From: Phyllobacterium sp. OV277
GTDB lineage: Bacteria > Pseudomonadota > Alphaproteobacteria > Rhizobiales > Rhizobiaceae
Reading direction: 5' to 3'
NCBI RefSeq assembly: GCF_900104355.1
Contig: NZ_FNIY01000002.1
Coordinates: 930,001-994,000 of the forward strand
DNA: 64,000 nucleotides
The notes under the pieces are model-generated. The model searched no databases, was not told where the DNA came from, and saw only the letters and a program-made list of their open reading frames with translations. Both the position numbers and the translations under genes were made by a program. Positions 17,381 to 26,110 of this stretch are shown piece by piece. How positions within the stretch are numbered: the stretch's first letter is position 1; the number at the start of each line of letters is the position of its first letter.

Positions 17381-18817
17381 TTAGATACCGGTCAGACCGT
17401 CCGAACCGATATAGGCGATACGCAGCATATTGGTTGAGCCTGGGGTGCGCAGCGGCACACCAGCTGAAATGATGATGCGGTCGCCCGGATTGCCGAACTC
17501 TTCCTGATAAGCGATATGGCAGGCGCGATCGACCATATCGTCAAGGTCGGTCGCATCTTCGGTCACAACGCAGTGCAGGCCCCAGACGAGCGAGAGCTTG
17601 CGCGCTGTCTCGACAACCGGCGACAGGGCGATGATCGGCAACAAAGGCCGTTCACGCGCTGCACGCAGACCTGTGGTGCCTGACGCCGTGTAAGTGACGA
17701 TGGCGGACAGGTTGAGCGTTTCGGCGATCTGGCGGGCTGCCAGCGAAATGGCGTCGGCCCCCGTTGCATTTGGTTCGGGGCGCTGGGCGTGAATGATGCC
17801 GGGATAGTTGGGATCGCGTTCAACCTCTTCGGCAATGCGCGCCATGGTCGATACGGCTTCCACCGGATAATCGCCCGCTGCGGATTCTGCGGAAAGCATC
17901 ACAGCGTCAGCGCCTTCGAACACGGCAGTTGCCACGTCGGAAACTTCGGCGCGTGTCGGTACCGCTGCAGTAATCATCGATTCCAGCATCTGCGTGGCAA
18001 CGACAACAGGCTTGCCTGCCCTGCGGCAGGCGCGAATGATCTGCTTCTGAATGCCGGGAACGGATTCCAGTGGCATTTCAACACCGAGATCGCCGCGCGC
18101 CACCATCAGCGCATCGGAAAGCTCGATGATTTCCGCAAGGCGGGTAACGGCTTGCGGCTTCTCAATCTTCGAGAGCAATGCAACGCGGCCGCGCGAGATC
18201 TTGCGTACTTCGGCAAGATCCTCCGGCCGCTGAATAAAGGACAGGGCCACCCAGTCGACTTCTTCCTGCAGGACGGCATCAAGATCGCGGCGATCCTTTT
18301 CCGTCAGCGCGCTGACGCCGAGCGTTGTATCGGGCAGGCTGACGCCCTTCTTGTCTGATATCTTGGTGCCTGATACCACGCGGCAGGTGATGGACTTGCC
18401 ATCGGACGCTTCCGCGACCAGAGCGAGCTTGCCATCATCAACAAGCAGACGGTGCCCGGCTTCGACAGCTTCCAGAATTTCCGGATGTGGCAGGAATACG
18501 CGGGTGTTGTCACCCAGCGCCTCGTTGTTGTCGAGCGTGAAAATCTGTCCCGGAACGAGGTCAACCTTACCTTCGGCGAATTTGCCGACACGCAGTTTCG
18601 GTCCCTGCAAGTCGGCCAGAATGCCGATTGGCCGGCCCACTTCCTTTTCGACGTTGCGCAGGCGGCGGACAAGTTCGCGCATGAGTTCATGGCTGGCATG
18701 GCTCATATTGATGCGGAACACGTCGGCACCGGCTTCAAACAGTTTGCGAATCATCGCTTCGTCTGAAGAAGCGGGACCCAGAGTGGCGAGGATTTTGACC
18801 TTACGGCGACGTCTCAT
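17381..18817 (-). CDS. pyk: Pyruvate kinase
   Basis: 478 residues. The enzyme converts phosphoenolpyruvate and ADP to pyruvate and ATP. Signatures: KILATLGPASS, FRINMSHASHE, ILADLQGPKLRVG, VDWVALSFIQRPEDL, SKIEKPQAV with the catalytic lysine, MVARGDLGVEMPLE and ATQMLESM, with a complete C-terminal allosteric domain. The start codon overlaps the stop of the upstream DUF1036 gene (TCAT at 18814-18817), so pyk is translated as the second gene of a two-gene unit. Confidence 0.96.
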   Translation of the reverse strand: MRRRRKVKILATLGPASSDEAMIRKLFEAGADVFRINMSHASHELMRELVRRLRNVEKEVGRPIGILADLQGPKLRVGKFAEGKVDLVPGQIFTLDNNEALGDNTRVFLPHPEILEAVEAGHRLLVDDGKLALVAEASDGKSITCRVVSGTKISDKKGVSLPDTTLGVSALTEKDRRDLDAVLQEEVDWVALSFIQRPEDLAEVRKISRGRVALLSKIEKPQAVTRLAEIIELSDALMVARGDLGVEMPLESVPGIQKQIIRACRRAGKPVVVATQMLESMITAAVPTRAEVSDVATAVFEGADAVMLSAESAAGDYPVEAVSTMARIAEEVERDPNYPGIIHAQRPEPNATGADAISLAARQIAETLNLSAIVTYTASGTTGLRAARERPLLPIIALSPVVETARKLSLVWGLHCVVTEDATDLDDMVDRACHIAYQEEFGNPGDRIIISAGVPLRTPGSTNMLRIAYIGSDGLTGI

Positions 18818-19317
18818 CGAGGAGGGGTATCCGTTACAATTGGAGCTGAGGGAGGAGTTTCTTCCGTAAGCTGGACCATCCAGCTTGATTGTTCCCCGGT
18901 ATCATACTCCTGAAATCCCGCGCGCTGGAACCCGCGCGCAAAACAATCATTGATACCGGTAATCTTGAACTGGTTTTCTGCCACGCACATATTCACCTTG
19001 CCATCCCAGCGGCCGCCGCTCTGAGCGTCCTCGGCATAGAGATAGTAATAGCGCGACGTCAGTGGGCCAACGACCAGTGTGGTGCAGGAGGACGCATTGA
19101 CGTGCCACCAGCCTTCCGTGATCCAGCCCGTCTTCGCCCGATAACCAAGCGCGACGCCGACGAGATTTTGTGTGGTGTTGCACACGCGAAAATCGGCATG
19201 GGCTTTCTCCGGCGCAAAGACACTGCCTGCTACGAAAATGAATAAAAAAGCCGCTAGAAAGCTGCTCAATCGCGTCCGCTGATGCTGGTCAGCGCGGAAA
19301 ATGATGCCCCTGCGCAA
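18814..19317 (-). CDS. Exported DUF1036 protein
   Basis: About 167 residues. A signal peptide (SSFLAAFLFIFVAGSVFAPEKAHA) leads into the DUF1036 domain: DFRVCNTTQNLVGVALGYRAKTGWITEGWW and CFARGFQRAGFQEYDTG. I chose the TTG at 19317 because GGAGG lies 5 nt upstream and gives a normal signal peptide; ATG 19365 and GTG 19407 are in-frame alternatives without a clear RBS. Its stop overlaps the pyk start (ATGA). DUF1036 function is unknown, so the coupling with a glycolytic gene is notable. Confidence 0.8.
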   Translation of the reverse strand: MRRGIIFRADQHQRTRLSSFLAAFLFIFVAGSVFAPEKAHADFRVCNTTQNLVGVALGYRAKTGWITEGWWHVNASSCTTLVVGPLTSRYYYLYAEDAQSGGRWDGKVNMCVAENQFKITGINDCFARGFQRAGFQEYDTGEQSSWMVQLTEETPPSAPIVTDTPPR

Positions 19318-19493
19318 TATTGCCTCCGTCCGTCTTAGACTCCTTTTCCGCAGTTTCACGTGCATTGTCAACGCGCTAATCGGCCTAACGTGCAGTTCCT
19401 TGACCACTGCGACAAAAGATTGGTGGTTGCATTCGCAGTCAGGGCGTGAAACACAAAAAAATCTCCCGAATAATCGCGCAAGAGAACGTTCCT

Positions 19494-20288
19494 ATGCCGT
19501 TTTCCCCTTTCCATCTTGTCAATGGCAACGAGGCCAGAGGTCTGGTGCTGCTGGCTGATCACGCCCGCCGCGATTTGCCCGAGGAATATGGCTCGCTTGG
19601 TCTGCCACCACAGCAGTTTGAACGGCATATTGCCTATGATATCGGTGTCGAGCTTTTGACCCGGAAACTGGCTGTTATGCTGGATGTTCCGGCGGTGCTT
19701 GGCGGCTTTTCCCGTTTGCTGATCGATCCAAACCGGGGAGAGGACGATCCAACGCTGATCATGCGCCTGTCCGATGGCGCGATTATTCCGGGAAACAATC
19801 CAATGCCGGAAGCCGAACATCAAAAACGCGTGAATGTTTTCTATCGCCCCTATCATGATGCGGTCGCGGATAGGATCGATGCGGTTGCCAAGGTAAGCGG
19901 CAAGGCACCGCTGGTCATCTCCATCCATTCATTCACCGCATTCTGGAAGACGACGCCAAGGCCATGGCATGCGGGTATTCTCTGGGACAGCGATCCGCGC
20001 GCGGTTCTGCCGCTCATCAAGGCTTTGGAGGCTGATCCACAACTGGTGGTCGGGGATAACGAGCCCTATGACGGGGCACTGCGCAATGACACGATGTTCA
20101 AACATTGTATCGTGCCGGGCCTCGCCCATGCCTTGATCGAGGTGCGGCAGGATTTGATCGCCGATGAGACTGGCATCAGCGAATGGGCCGATCGTCTGGC
20201 ACCAATCCTTGAAGCCATCAATGCTGATCCCGATATGCATGTTGTCAGGCAATATGGTTCGCGAACCGGCCCACTGGAGGAAGTTTGA
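19494..20288 (+). CDS. N-formylglutamate amidohydrolase family protein
   Basis: 264-residue FGase-family (PF05013) hydrolase, expected to deformylate N-formylglutamate or a similar N-acyl amino acid with a metal centre. Visible: LLADHARRDLPEEYGSLGL, GFSRLLIDPNRGEDDPTLI, VNVFYRPYHDAV, and ISIHSFTAF with a metal-ligand His. The ATG at 19494 suits the domain edge; an in-frame GTG lies 48 nt upstream. Without hut genes nearby, a role in histidine breakdown is not supported. DUF1244 follows after 2 bp. Confidence 0.85.
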   Translation: MPFSPFHLVNGNEARGLVLLADHARRDLPEEYGSLGLPPQQFERHIAYDIGVELLTRKLAVMLDVPAVLGGFSRLLIDPNRGEDDPTLIMRLSDGAIIPGNNPMPEAEHQKRVNVFYRPYHDAVADRIDAVAKVSGKAPLVISIHSFTAFWKTTPRPWHAGILWDSDPRAVLPLIKALEADPQLVVGDNEPYDGALRNDTMFKHCIVPGLAHALIEVRQDLIADETGISEWADRLAPILEAINADPDMHVVRQYGSRTGPLEEV

Positions 20289-20290
20289 AC

Positions 20291-20596
<306 letters not shown>

Positions 20597-20614
20597 GGGT
20601 GTGGGTGGTGAGAT

Positions 20615-20757
20615 TGGTTCGTGGTTCGACAAGCTCACCATGAGGCCCTTCGACAGGCTCAGGATGAGGGGAGCTTTATTCTGCAATCTTTACGATTAGC
20701 GTTACATCCACACTCTCCCTCATGGTGAGCTTGTCAAACCACGAACCACGAACCACA
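20615..20757. repeat. Mosaic intergenic repeat A, inverted pair
   Basis: The 314-bp gap between DUF1244 and the GapR homologue holds a left arm (GGTTCGTGGTTCGACAAGCT, CACCATGAGG) and an inverted right arm (CCTCATGGTGAGCTTGTC, then ACCACGAACCACGAACCA). Between them are a partial third copy (CCCTTCGACAGGCTCAGGAT) and the GCAATCTTTACGATTAGCGT core. It would fold into a long hairpin. No coding sequence is convincing here. Confidence 0.8.
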
Positions 20758-20910
20758 CCATGGGCAGCGCAAGCCCCCCGGAATGATGAATCAAACACAA
20801 CTATCTTGCGATGAAACTTGATGTGTCTTGACTCATCCTAGGCGGGTCGGGCATCGGAACCCCAGAGGCGGCGCTTCCGAGTCGCACAATCAATTTTTAC
20901 GGAGCAGAAT

Positions 20911-21180
20911 ATGAGCATGGATGATGTAGCGCCACAGGGTGGTGTCGAAGGTGTTGCGGCTGCGGAATTGCGGCAGTTCATTGAGCGCATCGAGCGCCTT
21001 GAGGAAGAAAAGACCACCCTTCAGGACGACATCAAGGAAGTGATGGCTGAGGCCAAGGGGCGCGGCTATGACACCAAGATCATCCGCACGATCGTTCGCC
21101 TGCGCAAGAAAGACGCCAATGAGCGCAAGGAAGAAGAAGCGATCCTCGAGCTTTATATGAACGCGCTCGGCATGGTCTGA
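20911..21180 (+). CDS. gapR: GapR-like DUF2312 nucleoid-associated protein
   Basis: 89 residues: [71 protein letters not shown]. This closely follows the layout of Caulobacter GapR (DUF2312): an N-terminal coiled coil, the AEAKGxGYD turn, a basic [11 protein letters not shown] helix and the EEEAILxLYxxALG end. GapR tetramers encircle overtwisted DNA and help type II topoisomerases ahead of replication and transcription. I infer the same role. It stands alone behind a repeat element, with a possible terminator downstream. Confidence 0.9.
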   Translation: MSMDDVAPQGGVEGVAAAELRQFIERIERLEEEKTTLQDDIKEVMAEAKGRGYDTKIIRTIVRLRKKDANERKEEEAILELYMNALGMV

Positions 21181-21206
21181 TCGGCGCTTCCGGATTTGAG
21201 GTATTG

Positions 21207-21243
21207 GGCAAGAGAGAACTGTTGGTTCCCTCTTGCCGCTTTA
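21207..21243 (+). terminator. Possible terminator after gapR homologue
   Basis: GGCAAGAG and CTCTTGCC form an 8-bp perfect stem around a 15-nt loop, followed by a weak GCTTT tract. Confidence 0.45.
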
Positions 21244-21315
21244 AACGCTGAAGCCTGCCGTGTTTCCCCCAAATGCCATCAAGCACCGGGAGGAGTTATC
21301 GCTCTCGGGTTCTAA

Positions 21316-21942
21316 TTAGGCATAGGCGCCGGAATAGGGCACAAGATATGTGCAAGGCGTTGCATACATCCAGAAATTAGCGGCAGGTTGGGTCGGTTGA
21401 AGAATATCCAGCACATTGGTTTGCGGGTGACGCAACCGGTCGGCGGCCTGATGAACCAGTTTCGTTTCGCGATCTTCGTCTGGATGCCATTTATATTCAT
21501 TTTTGCCGGAGATAGTCAGTTCCAGCATAGATGTTCCGTTGCTCTGGCGCTCTCCCATATACACCCAGTCGAGCGGAAATGAGCCAAGGGCCATCCACCA
21601 GTCTTTGTTGGTGTAATACGCCTGCTTTACCCAATAGCGGCCTTTTTGACCTGGCTTCATTGGGGATTTTTTTGCCTCGCTGTTGATTGCGTCGATGAAG
21701 CCACGAGAAACACCTGAATCTTCATTCAACAATTGGCTGGCCATAAAATATTTGGGCGTTCCGGTCCCGTCCATATAGTGGTTGATATATTCTTCGGCCC
21801 TGCCGCCGCTTTTCATCATGACGATTTTCGCCATCTCGATGAGAGTGCGGTCAGTGCGCCATTGCGACTGCATCACCCTCATCGGTCCGGGGCCATTCTT
21901 GGCAACAAAGGCCGCAAATTCAACCGCTGATCGGGTCGACAT
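21316..21942 (-). CDS. Unrecognised protein, 208 aa
   Basis: I do not recognise a family. The protein starts MSTRSAVEFAAFVAKNGPGPM, with a GAGG ribosome site about 8 nt upstream of ATG 21942. It is rich in Trp, Tyr and Lys (QGKGRYW-like GQKGRYWVKQAYYTNKDWWM, WVYMGERQSNGTSMLELTISGKNEYKWHPDEDRETK). There is no signal peptide, no membrane helix and no cysteine except one near the C terminus. It stands alone between the gapR homologue and an MHS transporter, and its base composition looks lower in G+C than its neighbours. A strain-specific or transferred gene is possible. Confidence 0.65.
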   Translation of the reverse strand: MSTRSAVEFAAFVAKNGPGPMRVMQSQWRTDRTLIEMAKIVMMKSGGRAEEYINHYMDGTGTPKYFMASQLLNEDSGVSRGFIDAINSEAKKSPMKPGQKGRYWVKQAYYTNKDWWMALGSFPLDWVYMGERQSNGTSMLELTISGKNEYKWHPDEDRETKLVHQAADRLRHPQTNVLDILQPTQPAANFWMYATPCTYLVPYSGAYA

Positions 21943-22188
21943 GATCTGTACCTCAAGCAAATAAAATGAGTGTTATTTGCTCAAAGTTAATCCAACTCGG
22001 CTTCACCTGACAAGCGGCACGAAATCTCTGTCTCACCCAGCGGTGACTGATATCGCTTGAACTGACCGCGCGCCGGGTATACTCGTCAACGCGCCCACCT
22101 ATTCTTTCACGATCCACTTCTTTCGAATGATGTGATCTGCCGACATTCGCGTTGGGGCAGCTGCCTCGGCCGTCAGGGAGTAAATTCA

Positions 22189-23538
22189 ATGTCCGTATCC
22201 ACAGCGCAGCTGTCTGTAAAGGCACCTGCCAATTCGCGTTCCCGCGTTATTCTGGCCAGCCTGATTGGCACCACCATCGAGTTCTACGACTTTTATGTCT
22301 ACGCAACCGCTGCTGTTCTCGTTTTCCCGCATCTGTTTTTCCCTCCAGGCAATGAGACCACGGCTCTCCTGTCGTCCTTTGCCATCTTTGGCGCGGCCAT
22401 GGTGGCGCGCCCGCTTGGCGCGATCTTCTTCGGCCATCTTGGCGACAAGCGCGGACGGAAAATCACACTGGTCGGCGCCCTGTTGACCATGGGTATTGCC
22501 ACGTTTCTCATCGGCGTTTTGCCGACCTTTGCCAGTGTTGGCTGGTTTGCACCTGCCATGCTGGTTGTGCTGCGTCTGGCGCAAGGTTTCGCATTGGGTG
22601 GTGAATGGAGCGGTGCTGCACTGGTGGCCACGGAGAATGCACCCGCTGGAAAACGCGCCATCTATGGCACCTTTCCGCAACTTGGCGCTCCCATAGGTTT
22701 CATTATCGCCAATGGCCTGTTCCTGCTCATCGCGGCAATCCTGCCATCGGATGATCCATCACGGCCATCCCTCGCGTTTCTCGATTGGGGTTGGCGCATT
22801 CCATTTCTGTTCTCGGCTGTCATGGTGATTGTCGGCCTATGGGTACGGCTTAATCTGGTTGAAAGCGCAGCCTTCGAGAAAACAGTGAGCAAAGGCGAGA
22901 TCAAGAAGGTCCCGCTGGTTTCCGTCTTCCAGTCACACTGGAAGCAGCTTGTGCTTGGCACTTTCTACATGCTTGCCACCTATGTGCTGTTCTATCTGAT
23001 GACGACGTTCTCGCTCAGCTATGGCCGCGCAGCAACAACAGGACCAATTGCCGGTCTTGGTTATGACTATACGACGTTTGTTCTGATGATGATTGTCGGT
23101 GTGGTGTTCTTCGGCATTTTCACCATGGCCTCCGGTCCATGGGCCGACCGCTGGGGCCGCCGCAAAACACTGATCTGGGTGACCCTTGCGATTGCCGTAT
23201 TCGGGCTTTTGTGGGTGCCGATGCTGTCGCTGGGTTCAGCTGGCGTCATGGCTTGGCTGATATTGGGCTTTGCCCTGATGGGAATGACATTTGGCCCGAT
23301 GGGCGCATTGCTTCCGGAGCTGTTCCCGGTGAGCATGCGCTATACGGGATCGGGTATTTCCTACAATGTCTCGTCGATTCTCGGCGCCGCGGTTGCCCCC
23401 TTTATCGCTATTGCCCTGTGGAAGCTTGGTGGCGGTAGCCCGTTCTGGGTCGGCGTCTATCTCTCGGCAATGGCTGTCCTGACGCTGATTGCATTGGTGA
23501 TCGGCAAGGAAACCAAGGATGTGGATATCGAAGCTTAG
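22189..23538 (+). CDS. MHS-family MFS metabolite:H+ symporter
   Basis: 449 residues and 12 predicted membrane helices. It carries the MHS subfamily marks: SLIGTTIEFYDFYVYATAAVLVF in TM1, GHLGDKRGRK between TM2 and TM3, RLAQGFALGGEWSGAALVATENAP in TM4, and LLPELFPVSMRYTGSGISYN near TM10. Relatives (ShiA, ProP, KgtP, YhjE) import organic acids, shikimate or osmolytes, and specificity cannot be told. ATG 22189 has GGGAG upstream; the in-frame start 57 nt earlier lacks one. Confidence 0.9.
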   Translation: MSVSTAQLSVKAPANSRSRVILASLIGTTIEFYDFYVYATAAVLVFPHLFFPPGNETTALLSSFAIFGAAMVARPLGAIFFGHLGDKRGRKITLVGALLTMGIATFLIGVLPTFASVGWFAPAMLVVLRLAQGFALGGEWSGAALVATENAPAGKRAIYGTFPQLGAPIGFIIANGLFLLIAAILPSDDPSRPSLAFLDWGWRIPFLFSAVMVIVGLWVRLNLVESAAFEKTVSKGEIKKVPLVSVFQSHWKQLVLGTFYMLATYVLFYLMTTFSLSYGRAATTGPIAGLGYDYTTFVLMMIVGVVFFGIFTMASGPWADRWGRRKTLIWVTLAIAVFGLLWVPMLSLGSAGVMAWLILGFALMGMTFGPMGALLPELFPVSMRYTGSGISYNVSSILGAAVAPFIAIALWKLGGGSPFWVGVYLSAMAVLTLIALVIGKETKDVDIEA

Positions 23539-23557
23539 GTCGATACTGCTCCGAAAT

Positions 23558-23604
23558 AAAAAAGGCGGGGCAAGCTGTGGAAGTTGCCGCGCCTTTTCTT
23601 TTGG
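23558..23604. terminator. Bidirectional terminator
   Basis: An imperfect hairpin joins AAAAAAGGCGGGGCAA with TTGCCGCGCCTTTTC across a short loop, between the convergent MHS transporter and the RDY-rich protein. Confidence 0.65.
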
Positions 23605-23606
23605 CC

Positions 23607-23966
23607 TTAGTAATTCGGATTGTAGATCAGCCGGTCACGGTTTAACTGACGATTATAAACCGGTGCGCGGTTCTGGTTCTGCTTGGCAAGCGATCCGACA
23701 ATCACGGCACCGAGCGCGAGACCTGCAACACCGGCGATGATTGCTGTATCGCGGTTTTTGTGGCGGCGATCAGAACGGTAATCGCGGTCACGATAGTAGT
23801 CCCGGTCGCGATAATCATCGTCGTAACGATCACGGTAATAGCGATCGCCGGACCAGCTGTCATCGTCGTAGGAATAATAGCCGCCTGCCTGGGCCGGAGC
23901 CGATGGGAGGCTGATTGCGCTGAACGATACGGCGGCAACCAGCAGAGCAGCGAGTGTCTTTTTCAT
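23607..23966 (-). CDS. Small exported Asp/Arg/Tyr-rich protein
   Basis: 119 residues. A signal peptide (MKKTLAALLVAAVSFSAISL...APAQA) is followed by a low-complexity block at about 28-70 of YRDRDY-type repeats. Next comes a glycine-zipper-like hydrophobic segment (AIIAGVAGLALGAVIVGSLA, about 75-94) and a short polar end with VYNRQLNRDRLIYNPN. This resembles glycine-zipper surface or outer-membrane-associated proteins common in Rhizobiales. No enzymatic motif is seen and function is unknown. Confidence 0.75.
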   Translation of the reverse strand: MKKTLAALLVAAVSFSAISLPSAPAQAGGYYSYDDDSWSGDRYYRDRYDDDYRDRDYYRDRDYRSDRRHKNRDTAIIAGVAGLALGAVIVGSLAKQNQNRAPVYNRQLNRDRLIYNPNY

Positions 23967-24050
23967 GATGCGGTCCTCAACATTAAGTGTTGACCACAGA
24001 TATAAAGCGCCTCGGCTGAACCGGTGATGAATGCCGCCGTTAGCTGCCGT

Positions 24051-25349
24051 TCACAGGGTGATTGTGCGGGCGTTCACATGCAAGGCGCGCCCCGCGCCCC
24101 AGCCGAAAACGGCAACGCCAATCCCCAGCAGAACAAACAGAATAGCCGTTGATGCATAGCTTTCGGTCGCGCTGTGGATCAGGCCAACGAGCAGTGGGCC
24201 AATGGCAGCCAGCATATAACCAATGCATTGGGCCATGCCCGAAAGATGCGACGCGACATGCGAATCCGGCGAGCGCAGCACGATCATTGTCATGGCGATG
24301 GCGATGAGGCCCCCCTGACCGATGCCTTGAATAATAGCCCACAACCAGATCGTGGAGAGCGGCGCAAACAACAGGCCAAGCAGACCGATAACCGCAATCG
24401 TAGCAAGCCCAACATTGATGAGGCGCTGGTCCTTGCAACGGACGGCAAAGGACGGAACGAGCAGGCAGGTGACGACCTGCGCCATTACAGAGACGGAGAC
24501 GACAACACCGGCGGTTGTTCCATCCAGCCCGCGATCGCGCAGGATTGGCGCAAGCCAGCCGAAGACACAGTAGGCGAGAGCAGATTGCAGCCCCATGAAC
24601 AGGGTAACCTGCCATGCCAGACGGTCACGCCACAGGCCAACCACCTTGAAGCCCGCATGTTTGGTACGCACCTTGCGGGCAAGGGCCTGTGGCAGCCAGA
24701 TCGCGGCGACAATGAGGACGGGGAGTGCCCAGGCGCTGAGTGCAAGCGACCACGATCCGTCAAGCATCTTCTGAACGGGCAGGGTCAGTCCCGCAGCGCT
24801 TGCGGCACCGGCGCAGAGCGCCATGGTGTAAAGGCCGGTCATCATCCCGGTACGGCTGGCGAAATCGCGCTTGACGAGACCGGGCAGCAGCACATTGCCA
24901 ATGGCGATACAGGCGCCGGCCAGTGCCGTGCCGATGAACAGCAAGGGCAGGGATTCCAGTCCGCGCAATGCCGTGCCGAGAGCAAGCAGCAGAAGAACAC
25001 CCAAAAGCGTGCGTTCCGCGCCGATCCGCTGGGCAAGGCGCGGGGCCAGCGGGGCGAATACACCAAGACACAAAACCGGCAGCGTGGTGAGAACACCTGC
25101 ACCAAAGGACGAAAGCCCCGTCTGCGAAATGATCTCGGGCAAAAGCGCCGACGCGCTGGAGAAAACCGGACGGAGGTTATAGGCGATGAGCACAAGACTG
25201 AGGCCGAACAGAACCTGTGCGCCACGGCTTTTAAAATCAGGCACGCGCGGCTGGGGAATGCTGTCCACTTCCGCATCGACAAGTTGTTCGGCGGCAATAT
25301 CGAGATCCGTGGAGAGCCGGGAATGTTCAGTCTTGGAGTGCTGATTCAT
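24051..25349 (-). CDS. CynX/NimT-family MFS transporter
   Basis: 432 residues. A polar N-terminal extension of about 45 residues is followed by 12 helices. The motif LIAYNLRPVFSSASALLPEI, then LTTLPVLCLGVFAPLAPRLAQRIGAERTLL, is typical of the CynX/NimT (cyanate or 2-nitroimidazole permease-like) family; the true substrate is unknown. Its ATG overlaps the stop of the FadR-type regulator gene (TCAT, 25346-25349), so the two are coupled and the regulator very likely controls this transporter. Confidence 0.88.
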   Translation of the reverse strand: MNQHSKTEHSRLSTDLDIAAEQLVDAEVDSIPQPRVPDFKSRGAQVLFGLSLVLIAYNLRPVFSSASALLPEIISQTGLSSFGAGVLTTLPVLCLGVFAPLAPRLAQRIGAERTLLGVLLLLALGTALRGLESLPLLFIGTALAGACIAIGNVLLPGLVKRDFASRTGMMTGLYTMALCAGAASAAGLTLPVQKMLDGSWSLALSAWALPVLIVAAIWLPQALARKVRTKHAGFKVVGLWRDRLAWQVTLFMGLQSALAYCVFGWLAPILRDRGLDGTTAGVVVSVSVMAQVVTCLLVPSFAVRCKDQRLINVGLATIAVIGLLGLLFAPLSTIWLWAIIQGIGQGGLIAIAMTMIVLRSPDSHVASHLSGMAQCIGYMLAAIGPLLVGLIHSATESYASTAILFVLLGIGVAVFGWGAGRALHVNARTITL

Positions 25350-26023
25350 GATGCAAGCAACCGATCAAGTTCAATAAGGATGGGGGCCATGAAGGTGCGG
25401 GTGGTCGAGGCGGCCCTGTCAGGGTCTCCCGAGGCAATCGCATCGATAATGGCTGCGTGAGCGGCCATATCGGGTTCGGGGAGTTCGCCCGTTACGGTCG
25501 CCCGGATGATTTCCTGAGTGGAAACCGAAAAGAATTCGTAGACTTCGATGAGGGCAAAATTGCCCGATGCCGCGACAACCGCCTTGTGAAAAGCGAGGTC
25601 CTGTTCGACATATAAATCATGTCTGGAAGCGTTATATTCGCCGCGCTCAGCCAATAGCTGCCGCAACTCGGCAATGACTTCAGGTGTATGGCGCATGGCT
25701 GCCAGTCTTGCCGCCTCAACTTCCAGCGCACAGCGCGTCTCGACCTGATCGCGCAGGCCAGTGCGCCGGATGCGGAGCAAGCTTTCATCGGGATTGCTGA
25801 TCGAGCGGACATAGGTGCCCGAGCCCTGTTTGGTTTCCAGAAAGCCCTGTGCGACAAGCACCCGCACCGCTTCACGCACAGTTCCGCGGCTGACGCCAAG
25901 CATATCGGCCAGTGCGGCTTCATTGGGGATGCGCTCCCCAATCGGCCAGCGATTGGTGATGATTTCCGCGCGGATATTATCAATGGCTGTTTCGGCCAGA
26001 TTGGTGCGGGCTGCGGGTTGCAT
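25346..26023 (-). CDS. FadR-type GntR transcriptional regulator (FCD domain)
   Basis: 225 residues. A GntR winged helix is at about 8-70 (ETAIDNIRAEIITNRWPIGERIPNEAALADMLGVSRGTVREAVRVLVAQGFLETKQGSGTYV), followed by an all-helical FCD ligand-binding domain with the metal-ligand pattern D..FH (DLAFHKAVVAASGN). I used ATG 26023; an in-frame TTG lies 9 nt upstream. Two inverted repeats overlap the region 7-49 bp before the start, so autoregulation is likely. It forms an operon with the CynX-type transporter. Confidence 0.9.
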   Translation of the reverse strand: MQPAARTNLAETAIDNIRAEIITNRWPIGERIPNEAALADMLGVSRGTVREAVRVLVAQGFLETKQGSGTYVRSISNPDESLLRIRRTGLRDQVETRCALEVEAARLAAMRHTPEVIAELRQLLAERGEYNASRHDLYVEQDLAFHKAVVAASGNFALIEVYEFFSVSTQEIIRATVTGELPEPDMAAHAAIIDAIASGDPDRAASTTRTFMAPILIELDRLLAS

Positions 26024-26029
26024 TCGGAT

Positions 26030-26072
26030 CAAGTCCCAAAGTCATCGGATGACTTGATAACTATGGGACTTG
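26030..26072. promoter_or_regulatory. Nested inverted repeats, probable operator of the FadR-type regulator
   Basis: Inner repeat 26039-26055 is AAGTCATC-G-GATGACTT, with perfect 8-bp arms. Outer repeat CAAGTCCCA (26030-26038) and TGGGACTTG (26064-26072) has perfect 9-bp arms. All four arms share the AAGTC half-site. The site lies directly upstream of the regulator start. Confidence 0.65.
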
Positions 26073-26110
26073 GCTGTGCCTGTCAATGCACCTTGATGAC
26101 GGTGAGCGGC

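Noticed and set aside
21316-21942. Prophage remnant
   Set aside because: A single orphan gene without integrase, attachment site or other phage genes; kept as unknown.
24174-25460. A 428-codon plus-strand frame over the CynX-type transporter
   Set aside because: The peptide is hydrophilic and low in complexity (QQKNTQKRAF, GRNEQAGDD), as expected for the antisense of a membrane protein; no RBS or domain.
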